A stretch of DNA of 64,000 nt from Lates calcarifer (GCF_001640805.2 NC_066845.1:23252307-23316306); one strand, 5' to 3'. Counted from the stretch's first letter, positions 24,081-37,400 are shown. Notes: a model not told the origin generated them from the letters alone. Made by a program: numbers and translations.

Positions 24081-25292
24081 CTGTATGAGTGCTGTGTTTG
24101 AGTTCTGCCTCTTGTGTGTTTGTGTAGTCTTGTCCTCTTTCCACGTCCTCCATTGTTGAGAGGAGGTCCTGTGGTTCAGGTCTGTCTGGTTGCACCTAGA
24201 CTGTTTGGCATCTTTACAAATCATATTCTTTATTACTTTAATAATTTTGTCATCTTGATTGTTCATACTGTAAATTTACTACAGTATGTTGTCGATCTAT
24301 TCTATCTGACTGAAACCTGGCTGTGTCAGGATGGGTATGTTAGCCTGAATGAATCCCCCCCCCCCAGTCATATTAATACTCACATTCCCCGAGACATTGG
24401 CCAAGGTGGTGAAGTTGCAGCCATTTTTGATTCCAGTCTTTTAATCAACACTAAACCTAAACATAATTATACTTCATTCGAAAGCCTTGTTCTTAGTTTG
24501 TTACACCCAAAGTAGAAAACTCTAAAACCAATTGTTATAGTTCACTGCCCTCCTGGCCCATACTTTCACTTCTTATCTGAATTCTCACTGTTTATATTGA
24601 GTTTAGTCCTTAGAACAGATAAAGTCATTATAGTAGGTGACTTTAATATTCATGTGGAAGTAAACAATGACAGCCTTAACTCTGCATTTACCTCATTATT
24701 GGACTGTTTTGGCTTCTCTGAATGTGTTTAAACTAGGGCTGCATCATTTTCCTCTGGATTCATTTAGCCGTTTTAATTTGTCCTAACACAACGTCTGGCC
24801 TCACACTGTCATTAGCCGCTGTCACTCACTCGCTCTCACCGGGTTTATTTGAGTTTCTGCTGCTCTGAATCATGTGGTGTAATGACACATTGTCATTGGC
24901 TGAGGGAGATAGGAGCCTTCGTTTTGATGCAGCGGGTGTCTAGAAATGAGATTGCATATTAAATCTCTAATAGTCCTCCCTTTTGAACTCCTATTGCACC
25001 ATATATACCAACAGGCAAAAAGACCCTTACTAGAAATCTTTCTGATAGTGCGGTAGCTAAATTCAAGGAAGTGATTCCTTCTGCCCTAAATTCATTACCA
25101 TATCTCAATTTAACAGAAGACTTATATATTAGCATTATTCCCTCCCAACTTGACCATCTTGTAGACAGTGTTGCAGGCTCACTGTGTACAACTCTATTGC
25201 CCCCCTAAAAAAGACAAATCTTAGACTTAGACAGACCCTTTGGGATAAGTAAAAAAAGAGGCTAGCTCCACAGTTTAACTCTTGAACCTGTG
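24081..25292 (+). mobile_element. L2/CR1-group LINE, endonuclease half, decayed
   Basis: An APE-endonuclease segment is readable: LTETWLCQDGYVSLNES, then GGEVAAIFDSSLL, then FNIHVEVNNDSLNSAFTSL near 24640-24730. The body resumes after an insertion of about 230 bp (24733-24960, starting tagggctgcatc) with AVAKFKEVIPSALNSL and LTEDLYISIIPSQLDHLVDS. It is the 5' half of the element continued at 27870. Confidence 0.7.
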
Positions 25293-27870
25293 TACTAGGG
25301 CTGAGCGATTTTGGGAAAAAATCTAATTGTGATTTTTCTTTTTTTTTTCTTTTTTTTGGTACAAATATTGCATTATATTTACAATATAATTTTGAAAGTC
25401 AAGCTTTAGTCCAGGATTCACTATACGAGGTATGGCTGTTAAATAACAAGACTGATGCTGTAATAGAATTTTATTGAACATGAACATTTTTCAGTGTCTT
25501 TCTCCTTCAACATACTCCCCTTCTGCATCAACACACCACTGCATTCTGGTCTTCCACTGATCAAAGCAGTGCAGTAGGTCTTCTTCAGACAGTTGTCTTA
25601 GAACCTCTGTGGTTCTTTTCTTAACTTCTGACACAGACTCAAATCGTGTTCCTTTGAGCACAGATTTGATCTTAAAAAGGAAAAAGTCACACGGTGCTAG
25701 ATCAGGTGAACAGGGAGGGTGATCAAGCACTGGGATTTGTTTTTGGGCCAGAAACTGCTTTTCCTTTTCATCAGGAGTCAGAGGTTTTGGGACAACTTTG
25801 GCACACACTTGTCACGTTCAAATTTTCATGCTAAATTTGCTGAACTGTCTCTTTATCAGTGGACACTATTTCTGCTCTCATTCTTATACTGAGTCCTTTG
25901 TTGAATGTTTTCAGAAGTGCCTTCACTAAATCTTTTGTGCCATTCAAACACATGTACATGTGACATGCAGTGTTCCCCACACAATGTACAAAAAGATTCA
26001 GCTGCTGTTTTGTTCAATCTTAACAAAAATGTCAAGTTAATGTGTTTCTCAGTTTTTAAACTAATCATTTTCCAACGCCTTCCAACTCAGTAGTTAGCAG
26101 TGAACTAAAGATGTTATTATCTTATTGGAAACTTACAGCAGTTTTGCGTGAACACCCAACCTTTAATATACAACATCAGTGCGACTGTGAACCACCTGGA
26201 TTTATAAGTGCAGTCTCATTATTTTATAGCCATATCTTGTATTAGCGATCGACCGACTATCAGTGCCGATATTCAGCATTTTGACACATATCAGCATCAG
26301 CCGTTTTTTTTAATCTGACGGCCGATAAGAGATCAATTTCAAACTGGGTTATTTTGGCTCTGATGCAGCCTCTCTGTCTGCAGTCACTACTCTGTCTCCA
26401 GCATTGTCCCGCCCACAGCACCATCTGATTGGTTACACACAGAGCCACGGCAACAGCCAATCAGCAGTGAAAGCTGTGCATGCACAGCGCTCACACACAC
26501 TGAACAACTCTGCTTTTTGCACCACAATCTGGTGCTGCTCAACTGGGACTATTAATTGATTTGAGACTCACATTTCTGTGCAAATTTTATTTAACTTTGT
26601 TTTATTTACGTTATAAAACTTCAGGAAGCTATTTATTTATTTAATTAAAATTTCAGTTAACTTTATAAGAGCAGCTGACACTGGGAGCTCCCTGCACTTT
26701 TTGTTTTTGAACTTTAAACAAAGATAAGTGAAAGATAAAATATCATTTCAGTTATATTGAAATTTTGGAAAACTTTACTTACTGTAGAAAACTTTAGGGA
26801 GATATTTATTTGTTTAAGTCTTCATTTAACTTTATAAGACATGCTGCTGAGCCTGGGAGCTCCCTGCACTTTTTGTTAGAATTTTAAAACAAAGATGTCT
26901 ATTGTCTAAGATAAAAAAAAACCTTTAACATGTTGCAAATCTGAAAAGCTGTTTATTAAACATATGCTTAAAGCCATTTAAACAAAGTGTTGGAGTTTGT
27001 ATTATTCATAATTTTGATGCCAATATTTTCATTTTTACTGCAAATGAATATCAGCTCCAAATATCGGTTATTGGCCTCCTTGACTACTAATAATCGATAT
27101 CAGCCCTGAAAAAACCATATCGGTCTATCAGATCATGGAGCATTACCATTTAAGAGATTACTAAAATATGAACTACACTGTGTACTAATCCAAGGATGAG
27201 AATGAAAATATATGAATCCAAAATGTATTTATTCTAATAATAAACAGTGTAGAACATACACAGAATGAATCATAAAACAATTCTCACAAAAGCTTCTCTG
27301 CAGTAACTTTACATTGGTCAAACTGCTGCCTGTGGTGATTTTTCAAATGCTGATACACTGAGGGGGAATGACAGGAGACTGACAGGCACACAGAGAGCCG
27401 GTAGAGACAGACACAGCTGATTAAAACTCCACAGGATTTGTCCCGATAGAAAATACAAAATACAAACACAAACCTAACCTAATGTGAGCTAGTTCATTCT
27501 ACCATTTTCTCTCTTTTTCTCCTCTTTCTCTCTTCAACTGGGTATTTTGCAACTTTATAATATCAGCAGCAATAATTTTACCACAGTGGGAATATGTATA
27601 GCAGAAACACTGCAGACATGACATTGGCATCTTGGTCATAGCTCAGTTCTCTCTCTCTGACCCCATCAGCCGCTTTTAACTCGTCATGTCACCAGTAGTT
27701 TCAGCTTTAGCTGTGTCCGTTCTTGAGACTAGCATACAGCTCTCACCTGACAGCGGAGCAGAGAGAATCAGAGAGACTCACACTGCCATGCTGTCGCTGT
27801 GTTCTCTGTTTTCATCAAGTATCTAACTCCACAGTTAGCTCTGAGTTAAGCCAGAACACAGGATCCCTAG
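25293..27870. mobile_element. Nested insertions splitting the LINE (hAT-like pieces and mariner)
   Basis: The LINE is interrupted from about 25293 (ctagggctgagcgattttggg, a common fish hAT-like MITE start) to about 27870. Inside are a mariner (25424-26241), then an AT-rich segment at 26243-27137 bounded by gcgatcgaccgactatc and atatcggtctatc, which looks like another terminal-inverted-repeat element, and then unassigned sequence to about 27860. LINE-like sequence returns with AGxPRDNLTPNLDCF. Confidence 0.5.
25424..26241 (-). mobile_element. Mariner transposon with both TIRs, internally deleted
   Basis: The left end TACGAGGTATGGCT and the reverse complement of the right end TACAAGATATGGCT form inverted repeats with TA at each outer edge. 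On the minus strand 26068-25856 encodes the N-terminal DNA-binding region (HVFEWHKRFSEGTSE), and 25808-25491 the C-terminus (VLDHPPCSPDLAPCDFFLF, FESVSEVK, CFDQWKTRMQ). The middle with the first two catalytic Asp is missing. The length, about 0.8 kb, is short of the usual 1.3 kb. Confidence 0.85.
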
Positions 27871-28734
27871 AGACAACTTAACACCTAATCTAGACTGTTT
27901 CACTCCCTTCGACCTCCACCAGCTCACTTCAACTATTTCTTTATCTAAACCTTCAACCCCATCCCAACTAGGCTGTTTAAGGAGGCCTTACCCTTAATTA
28001 GCAACTCTGTACTGGATATGATTAACCTGTCCTTACAAACAGGCTACGTGCCACAATCTTATAAAGCAGCTGTAATCAAACCTCTTTTGAAAAAGTCTAC
28101 TCTTGATACAGATGTATTGGCCAACTATAGACCAATATCCAAATTCCCCTTTCTTTCTAAGATCCTGGAGAAAGCAGATGCAAAACAGTTAAGCGACTTT
28201 CTACAGGATAATAGTTTATTTGAGGATTTTCAGTCAGGATTTAGAATGCGTCATAACACGGAGACAGCACTTTAAAAGTTACAAATGACCTCCTAATCGT
28301 GCTTGATACGATTGACCATCACATACTGGAGCATTTTATTGGCATTAAAAGTACTGCACTAAACTGGATTAAGTCCTATCTATCTGTTAGGCTTCAGTTT
28401 GTACGTTAATGACAACTCCTCCATGTACACACAAGTTAGACACTGAGTTCCACAAGGATTGGAGCTGGGCCCAAATCTATTCACCTGTATATGCTGCCCT
28501 TGGGCAACATTATCAGGAATCACTCAATAAACTTCCATTGTTATGCAGATGATACACAACTATATTTATCAATGAAGCCTAATGAAACCAATCAGCTAGC
28601 CAAACTCCAGGGATGTCTTACGGACATTAATGATGACCAGCAACTTTCTACTATTAAATTCAGACAAAACCAAAGTTATTGTACGTGGTCCCCGAACACC
28701 TCAGAAATACATTTTCTAATGACATGGTTATGCT
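27871..28734 (+). mobile_element. L2/CR1-group LINE, reverse-transcriptase half, decayed
   Basis: Reverse-transcriptase pieces in order: SLQTGYVPQSYKAAVIKPLL, LANYRPISKFPFLSKILEK, FEDFQSGFRMRHNTETAL (28018-28275), then NSINFHCYADDTQLYLS-like sequence with the YADD active-site box at about 28535-28570, and KLQGCLTDIN. Frame breaks separate the blocks. The copy stops at an inserted repeat that begins at 28735. Confidence 0.75.
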
Positions 28735-29170
28735 TAGGGATGGGCATTTTGGTATCTTTTTGAAGTCGATTAATCAAGCCAATTTAAGTCGATTAATTGT
28801 TTAGTCATGACATCATCATTAAGCTGTGCCCTCCACCCAAACCAAAATAATAATGTGTTGTCGTGTCAAGTCATGTTTTTTGCAGTGTAGTGTACAGATG
28901 CACTAACTTTACCTCCCAAGCTCCACTCATCAACAATGCACCTCAGACTAGTTCTCAGCAGTGTGTCTCATGTGCTGCGAGTCTGGAGCACAGAACCGGA
29001 AATGTTCTGGTCACCGTCCATGTAACGGCAGGTGACAGTGACATAAAACTCAGATGTGGGGTCATTGTACTTTTTCTCAATCTGGTCAGTCATTTTTTCT
29101 TCCATGAAATCACAGTGTATTCAGGTTCCATGAGCCTTTGACAGCTCCACTCCTTCAACAATGCTAAGAG
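28735..29170. repeat. hAT-like MITE, copy 1, 3'-truncated
   Basis: Starts TAGGGATGGGCATTT and shares most of its first 400 bp with the copy at 38386 (gaagtcgattaatca, agtgtacagatgcactaac, ccaagctccactcatcaa, ctagttctcagcagtgtgtc). Its right terminal repeat is not seen. Confidence 0.7.
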
Positions 29171-29939
29171 CTTATGTGCTGTCAAATTGCTGTATTTTCT
29201 TACATTGCAGTGGGTTGAGCTCTCAGCCATAGTAGACACACCCCTCTAACTATTGTCAGTCGCACACAGACACGCCCCACCACTGTTAATCAAACAAAGA
29301 CATGCCCCTCTAACTGCTGACACAAAAAGGAGCATTTCTAATATTTCTCCATAGATCACACAAAACTACTGTGTGAAAAAAACACACCGACACAGTCTTC
29401 ACTGCAAGAAGGTATAACGGAATGTGATTTTATTTAGACTTTAAGTCAGTATGTGGACTTCACCCCCTTAAGTTTTCAGTGTGGTTTCTATCAGGATTTG
29501 ATGAACCAGGGCTTCTGTTGGATAGAGGTACTGCAGCCCTCACAGACTGCACAGCCAGAAACTAACCTGCAGCATCTCTGTCAACAACAACCAGGCCACA
29601 CAGACAGGCTGCCTCCTCAAAACATATGTGTCTGGTTTTGGCCTCTGCATCACATGAGGTGATGAAAGCTGAGCTTTAGTTCTGGTCTAACAGAAACAGA
29701 ACCCAAGGAAAGACTCAACCAGGCCAGCGTGTTGCCTGGATTGTGGTCAGTTCTACCGAGACTCTGCACCTGCCAACAACAGGGCCTCTATGGGCCGTTT
29801 CATTCATGTCAACCCTGTGGGCGGTCGCTCTTCAGCCCGGCACAAAGCCTCGTACATACAGCCAGTGTTGCGTTTCTTTCCATCTGGATCCCAGTATGGC
29901 ATTTCCTTTGTACCGCGCCGTATCTTTCCCTGTAGCCAC
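29171..29939. other. Region 3' of presumed apba1 exon 1, no gene
   Basis: It has repeated acgcccc/atgcccctctaactg phrases at 29240-29320, probably old repeat. GC content rises toward the promoter-like region. Confidence 0.4.
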
Positions 29940-30071
29940 TCCTCAAGCAGTTAACGGCCCGAGCGGCGACAATGCACTGTCCCCCAGCTCAATAACAACA
30001 CAGCCGCTTCCGAGCTGTTGGAGTCGGCTGACACTGAGCGGCATCTGAGCGGATCGAGAGGCGAACTCACC

Positions 30072-30240
30072 TGCTTTCAGCACTGATGTTTCTGTAGGAT
30101 GGAGGTCCGCTCCGCCGCTGCCACACAGTCCTCCATCTTCCCTATAGCTGGTGCTGTCTGTGTGTGTGCGCGCGCGCGCGTCGTTCGCCTGCCTCCCAGC
30201 CCCTCCTTCCTCCCACCGCCGCCGTCACATCATCATAGGA
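30072..30240 (-). promoter_or_regulatory. apba1: Putative apba1 CpG promoter and non-coding exon 1
   Basis: In an otherwise AT-rich interval, 29940-30240 is GC- and CpG-rich, with GGAGGGG-type GC boxes and a TGACG half-site when read on the minus strand. A consensus donor (CAG|GTGAGT) falls at 30072/30071 on the minus strand. This fits a non-coding first exon ending near 30072 (one or two bases uncertain) that splices to the apba1 exon beginning at 5795, across an intron of about 24 kb. A long TA repeat and a Tc1 remnant sit just upstream. The link to apba1 is inferred from strand, position and donor. Another minus-strand transcript is possible. Confidence 0.5.
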
Positions 30241-30283
30241 CTCAGCAAGCAGCTTGTCCACTGTGACTATCACCTTTTAATTC

Positions 30284-30401
<118 letters not shown>

Positions 30402-30499
30402 AAAGTGAAAAATAATGTACATTTCAGAATAATACAAAAAGGCCAAAAAATGGGTTAACAACAAAAAGCAATGGAAGTTGATCAAGCCTTGAAAGTTGG

Positions 30500-31160
30500 T
30501 GCTATCAATTCCTACTGGTGTCCCAACTTTTCTTGATTACTTACAACCCCCTCTATCTGCATAAAAGTAGTGTTGGAACACACTGTGGTACCATACCCTC
30601 ATGAGCATTATTTGAACAGTATTGCACTGCAGAAAGTATTGTGTTGGCAAGAAAAAAGCAATTAACAATGGAGGAGAGACAGACCTTTATAACACTTAAA
30701 AATGTTGGTCTTTCCTACAGAGAAATAGCAAAAAAAAAAAAAAAAAAAAAAAGTCAAGGTGTCAGTGAGTACAGTTTCCTTCACCATCAAAAGGCACTCA
30801 GAAACAGGGGGAAACTCTGACAAGAAGAGGTCTGGCAGGGGGCTGTTTTGCTGGATCCAGGGTCGGTGACTTGTACAGAATGAGAGGCACCCTAAATCAA
30901 AACTGCTACCACAACATTCTGCAGCGTCCTGCACAATCCTCTGGCATGTGCCTAGTTGGTCAGGGGTTCATCCTACAGCAGGATAATGACCCAAGCTATG
31001 CAGAACTACCTTAGGAAAAAAGAACAAGATGGTAATCTTGAAAAAATGGAGTGGCCAGCACAGTCTCCAGACTTAAACCCCATCAAGCTGGTTTGAAATG
31101 AACTGGACAGAAGAGTGAAGGCAAAGCAACCTACAACTGTCACATCTTGAATTTTTTAAT
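30500..31160 (+). mobile_element. Tc1-like transposase pseudogene
   Basis: Broken Tc1 transposase frames are readable: FITLKNVGLSYREIAKK, then after a poly-A expansion VSVSTVSFTIKRH, then FILQQDNDPSYAE (DDE second-Asp box), then SRLKPHQ/ELDRRVKAKQ-like pieces. There are stops and frameshifts throughout. It sits just outside the presumed apba1 promoter. Confidence 0.75.
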
Positions 31161-34100
31161 TCTGTGATTACTTCACCATGGTCTATGTGTTGTTTGAAAT
31201 CCTCCTCTACAGACAGGAACGTAAATACTAAACCAGTTTTATTTCAATGACATTTTTCTGTGTTATGCCTAAAAACATTCAAATGTTAAGTCCAGCTCTC
31301 AAAATCCAATATGTGCAATATGAGTAACCACAAACTCCTAACGTTCCCAGAGATTGTCTGAGGACATGATCTCGTGGTAGCTGCAATCGTGGTTGTTAAC
31401 AAGACTGATCCCTTGAGTTTTAGCCAAATCAGCCTCAGTATCTGCTGAAGAATTTTGCCATGTAGCTGCAGCCACCGTGAAAATGATTCAGTAGCATTTT
31501 GTTATACATACAAGATGACAAAATGCAAACTGAAGTGTCAAACCTTCAGCAGTAAAAGCTAAAGTCAGCTTGATTTTCACAGTTGAAGATTTTAAGCGTT
31601 TTGAAACAGTGGGTCGATGTTATACTGTGTATACAGGACAGAATAAAATATCTCACACACAGAAGTGACCTGCAGGAAGAGAGGCTGGAAATTCATCAGT
31701 CAGCAACAGAAAGACATAGCTGCTACAAAAAGTGTTTGCAAGTGTGTGATATCTGCGAGCACGCACAGCTTAAAAATGAAAACATATGGAAATATGTTTT
31801 TATTTATAAGTCATCAAGTGATCCTGGCAGCAGACTCAAAATAAACAACAGGTGAAAAAAACCCTTTATTCCAGATGAGCTTTATTTTTTTGGTAAGCAG
31901 ATGACAAAACACTGAAAGTGAAGTTAAAATACTTTAAATAAATAGAGAATCGTGAGATGCTGGGGATTATTCATTAAGGACATACTCTCCACTGAGGTCA
32001 ACTGAAGAATAAATTAGAAAAAACATAAGCTACATTATTCCTTTTAAAAGCTTGTTGAACCGTTAAAAAAACATTGTTCTGCATAGATAGACTTGTATTC
32101 AAAGTTTGTGTTCTAGGTTTGCAAGGATGTTAAAATACCCCCACCATACAGTTATGATATGCACCCATTCTTGATGAACAAACTTAAACAAATTCATGGC
32201 TCATAAATACTAGTTTCAAGATTATCTATGATCATGTACACAGTGATTTGAGGTGATAACATATCATAGAGAGGATAAGTAGAACATGGTAAGGGTAACA
32301 TGGAAGCACATGGTGACCGTGTAATGGGGAGCTAGGCTATTTTGTCTCACCAGTCTGTGCACAGTGAGGCAACTGAGACCAAATGCAGCATTTCTTTTCT
32401 CCTCCAACCTGCCATTTTAAGCATCAAATCAAACCTCTATTCACAGATGTGATGTTACCCAAACTGCATCAAGGGTCCACTGGGATGCCACTGCGACACT
32501 GATGAGGCAACATCATGTATTTGTTCACTTGTGTACTGATATTGTCATTGATGGAGAAAAACAACAACCCAAAACAAAAAGATGGATCCTACTCAAACTG
32601 CAGCCAATTTTATTTCCTAGGCAACTATCTGGAATACAGGTGAGTTCAGATTTGTTAGATACAGATTTAAGAATACCATTCTTCTTCTCTCAGTATATAT
32701 ATGACATTATGTAAAGGGAGGAGCTATCATTCTCACCAACATTACTGAACAGATCAGCTGTGCAGATACGGCATTTTACTTTTAAAGGAGTGTTACAAAT
32801 AATTCCTAAACACAAAGAAATAATGGAGATTTTGACCTTTTTGATGTTACTTCTATTTTCTAAAAACATAATGACATGAAGCAGCTTGGCCTAAGTTAAC
32901 TAACCTGGTGCAAAATAATAAGATTTCAAAAATAGTTGTTTTGTTGTCATTTAACAACAATTCCCCACAGAACATTTCACCTGTTGCACACTACACACCT
33001 GTAACAGATGAAGTAGTTGTAATAACAGCAGCATGTAGCACCAGTGAATGCTGGGGAACTCCCTAACACTCCTTCAAAGTCAAACATCAGTACCACTAAA
33101 ATGGTAAAGCTAACATTTCTCTGCTTGTTTAGTGCTTCAGGTTGGCAGAAAGTAAGACTTGAGAGTTAGTTCAGACTAATCTTCACACTGAAAACTCTTT
33201 TAGCTAGTGACTTTCTTTTTGGCTTTCTGTTGCAAGCTACTGTAATAGCACATAGCTACATAGTTCAGATTTACTGACTCTATTCACCAGGAAACAGACA
33301 TGAACTAGGAGCAGCAACCAAGGATCAGCAGAAGAAGAAGAGGAGCAAGGGAAAATGACAGCTAATAAATGTTACTGCCTTCAGAATGGAAACCTAAGGA
33401 GCCTCAAAGAAAAACAGGAGTCTGGCTGTGCTTAAAATCTACAATTGCAGTAAGTGAGGGCTGACTGAATTTCAACACATTTATCTAAAGGAGACAAACA
33501 AAGTATTCCAGTTCCACCAGAATGACATTTTATAATAACCACTCTCATACCATTCTACTACACAGGTTTAATTAACCCCAAAAAGGGCCAATACGTCAAA
33601 TAAAAAAATTAGGCATAACTAACAATACACTGTGTGAAATAAACTAAGTGATTAAAACTCATGAAAGTCTTTCCCCTATTATCCCCATATAATTCAAATA
33701 TATGTAATCTATCCCACTCAACACTTTTTGTGATGGAGCTGTTACCACCACTACCCACCCCCTCAGCTTTCAGCTAATCACTTGAGAAAACAAACCTTTG
33801 TAAAGGGTCATTTTGAAATAAAAATGACCTCCAATAAAATGGTTACCCTGAAAAAAGAAATGATGAGGTAAATAATAATCAATTTACTTTTAATTATTTA
33901 TTAAATTATGGTACAATCTATTGGATCACGTAAATTGTATTCTATTTATTATTTCAGAATTTCTTGTATAATATTGGTTATTCTGGCATTCCATGCAATC
34001 AGGTCCAACAAGAGTGATTTGTAGTGAGTCAGACTGAGTGCAAATTCTGTTCTGCTCTCAACCTCTGCAAAGATATTGTTCCTCCTCCTGGCAATAAAAC

Positions 34101-34187
34101 AAGCAGTGGAAATTTGTCCTGAGGCATTGAGACACCTGAAATAAGACCAGAATCTACTGACAGACACACAACAAACCCATTGGCTCT
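31161..34187. other. Intergenic between apba1 and ptar1
   Basis: AT-rich. A pair of inverted aaggagtgtta segments at about 32784 and 33065 may delimit a small MITE. No gene was recognised. Confidence 0.45.
33897..33902 (-). terminator. Candidate ptar1 poly(A) signal
   Basis: AATAAA on the minus strand, about 540 nt beyond the ptar1 stop codon. It is one of several AT-rich hexamers in the area, so the choice is tentative. Confidence 0.3.
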
Positions 34188-34340
34188 ATGTGTACAGATT
34201 TCCATTCTGAAGGAGTACTGGCTCAGATGAAGCTTGAGAGAATCCAGATGTTTCTGAGGAAGAACATCTCATCCCCATCCTCTCCACTCACTGTCAGGAG
34301 GCTACAGCAGTACCTCGGCTGCCCAGTGACTGCTCTCTAA
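34188..34340 (+). CDS. Unassigned 50-aa ORF opposite the ptar1 3' UTR
   Basis: The frame from ATG 34188 to TAA 34340 has a natural-looking composition: an amphipathic stretch EGVLAQMKLERIQMFLRK, then a Ser/Pro linker, then VRRLQQYLGCPV. A TGTACAG at 34191-34197 could act as a splice acceptor, making this a terminal exon of a gene convergent with ptar1. I do not recognise the family. It could also be part of an old mobile element or chance. Confidence 0.25.
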   Translation: MCTDFHSEGVLAQMKLERIQMFLRKNISSPSSPLTVRRLQQYLGCPVTAL

Positions 34341-34442
34341 ACTCATTACTGCATTTGAAGTACTATTAGTTACTGTCAGTACAGTACTAAAGGCAACTTC
34401 AGTGTTAAGAAAGGATGGGGCTAACTGTTCTCTCTTTCTCTC

Positions 34443-37400
34443 TCAAGGCTGCGGACCCATGACAGTATCTAACCACTTCTTGTATGCCAAAGCGAAGCGT
34501 CTCTGCTCAGGGTTAGAGCACCTGTCCAGAATACTGCTTACAAAGCTGTGCTCGCAGGGCAGGCCAGGGGGGGCAGGCAGCAAGACGCCTCTCTTCAGTC
34601 GCTTGCTGTCACGCGGGTCTGGCAAGGGTGCCCTGTCTATCTCCATAGGTTCACTAGCATGCCTCTGTCCGTTCACACTCTCGCCCCGGCCTGCACAGCT
34701 TTGAGCCCCGACCTCTGTCAGGCCTGGGTCGCTGTTGTTAAGGTGGACAGACTCACTGCTTCCATTGTTACTGCAGCGGTGCTGGTGTTCCCTCCTCCAC
34801 TGGTGCCACAAGTAAAAGACATGCCGCCTGGAGGGGGTGGAAACATATATCCAACATCTCATTATTGAAATGTACTGCACAAATACACTATATGGCCCTA
34901 AGTATAGTACGTAGGTACATGGTCCACATACTATCACATACTTTTGGTCTGAGGTTGTTTTTCATTGATTGGGCTAAACTTCCAGAGTCTCCAAATGACA
35001 TGTTCAACATTCACATGTAGTGCACTTTTGGCCATATAGTGTCTGATAAAGCTGAGCCTTTTATGCCAGTAGCATCCATATTACCAGTTTTCCTAGGGAG
35101 ATAAAGTTTCATATTATCACAGCACTCCATTTAATCTGATTAAAGAGGTTGAGTGAAAGGACTTGCATCTCCTCACAAGTCACCTGTCTTGTGACCATTA
35201 ACCTTTTTTTGCCTGTCATGAAGGACAAAGCATACAGTAAATTAACACTAACAGCCCCTGGCTGTCCCAGAGAGCCCAGAATATTGAGGTGAAACTTGAT
35301 GTGAAACTGTTGATAGCTACTGTCACACTTAGGGCATTCAAACTTTAACCGCAAAGGGTCAAAATTTAATGTGTCCATTTTTTACAGTGGAATATGCAAA
35401 CTACTGGCTCTAGGTTGCGCTTTTAGACAGGATGTAATTCAGACAGAACATGCAGGAAGTTTCAGAGTACTTTCTTTGGTGGAAAACATTTTCAGATCTT
35501 TTGCTTGAGTAAAAGTCACAAAAGAGCAACTCAGAAACATTCCATTACAAGTAAAAGTCCTGCATTCAAAATTTTACTTCAGTAAAAGGTCAGATGTATT
35601 ATCAACTAAATGAACCCGAAAATAGTATTACCTTATAGATTTGATTATTTGATGTCTATTATTTAGTCATTAATGTGCAAGTGGAATTGTACTGTTGTCG
35701 CTGGTTGAGGTAGAGCTGATATTATTTATTTTATGTAGTGCTGTTGTGGCTGCTTAGTCAATAACACTATGGAGACCATAACCTCATAAGGACTGTCTAT
35801 AGCGGTCTCCAGTGTCTGTCTATAATCAAGTCCTATCCTATCCTTCCTAATCAGATTGTCAATGGTTCAACCCCTGGCTCCTCCAGTCTGCATGTCGAAC
35901 TATCCATGGGCAAGATACTGAACCCCAGATTACCTCCGATGTAGCATCAGAGTGTAAATGTGTGTTTATGTGTTAGAAGGCACTTTGTATGTATAAAACA
36001 AGTGCTGTATTCATGTGTGTGTGTGAATGGGTGAAGGTGACCTGTGAAGTGCTTTGAGTGGTTGACATGACTAGAAAAGCGCTATATGTGCAGTTCATTT
36101 ACCATTTCTATCAATCCTTATTTTCTTGAAATAACTGGAAAAAACATGTTTGTGCTGTGAGTATTTCAATGTGTTTAAATCTAAATAAACTAGATTTCCT
36201 ATCATATTTGAAACAGGGTTAATTTGAAACCACAAACTGGTCTGAACTGAAAACAGGAGGGAATATTCTTACTCCACTGGTGGATCTTTACATTAATTAC
36301 AGAAAGGTTTTTTAGGAATCAATTATACACAAAATGAATTGACAGAAGAGATTTTCTTTTGCAGTCAACAATACATTGCATTTTAGAAGCTGATTATTTC
36401 CATTATGTGACAAATCTTAATTTGTTAAGTGATGATTATAGTTGCCAGACAATGGACTGGATCAAATATAGAAAATAGCAAAAACAAAAATACTCAATAC
36501 AAGTAAGAATTAAGAATTGTCCTTATAGACAGCACTTGAGTAAATATACTTCGTCACATTCCACCACTGCTTTTGGCAGAAGCAAACAATGCAAACTTAG
36601 AAAACTAATATCCCACAACCCCTTACAACACCAGTGATGAAGAGTGACAAACATACACCTCTTGGCAGCAGGGGATGCTTTTTAAGGCTTCATGGTCTGC
36701 ATTAACGTAATTACTGAAATTAACAGCACACTGAACATTCATTCAAGTTTAAGAGTGGTGCTGTACTATGCCTTGGTTTCACCTATTTATGATATTCACT
36801 ATTCATGTGCAAACTATAGTCTCATAGTAAGTCACTGCAAAATGACAAATGCCTTGAGTTATGTTCACCTCTATGGCCTCACCTGTGACTCCAAAGTGTC
36901 TCATGTCCAGGGAAGGACTGGATCAGGTCTGAGCACAGCTCCATCTCCTGGTGGAAGAGGTGAAGGACTGTGGTGAGGCTGAGCTGCCTCTCATCCTCAC
37001 CTGCTGCCTCTGCTCCTGACAGCTCCCCGTTAGCTTGGGTGTCGCTGTGATGGTGGGGATTAACGCTTGGGACTGTGCTGGACTGGTGCTGGGGGGAACA
37101 GGTGGTGGTGGAAGCTGGAGTCTGGGAGAGCTCAGTGATCAGCTCCTTGAGCAGGAACTGGCGGTAGTGGAAGCCACTGTGGTCAGATACATGCATGGAC
37201 ACCCATAGGCGCATAGAGGACAGTTCATCATGGAAAACCTGTCCAGACACATGGCAGTGAGCACAAATGTTCATTGTAATAACATTATTATTATTATTAA
37301 TAAGATTAAGGAAATATAACACGTATTAGGGAGATTAGGTTGTCATGTTGTCAATTTAGCCATCAGGTGATCCTAATAAAATGTCCCACTTATTATACTG

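Noticed and set aside
32779..33085. Small MITE with aaggagtgtta ends
   Set aside because: The shared inverted segment is only about 12-15 bp with no clear target duplication, so it was left as a remark.
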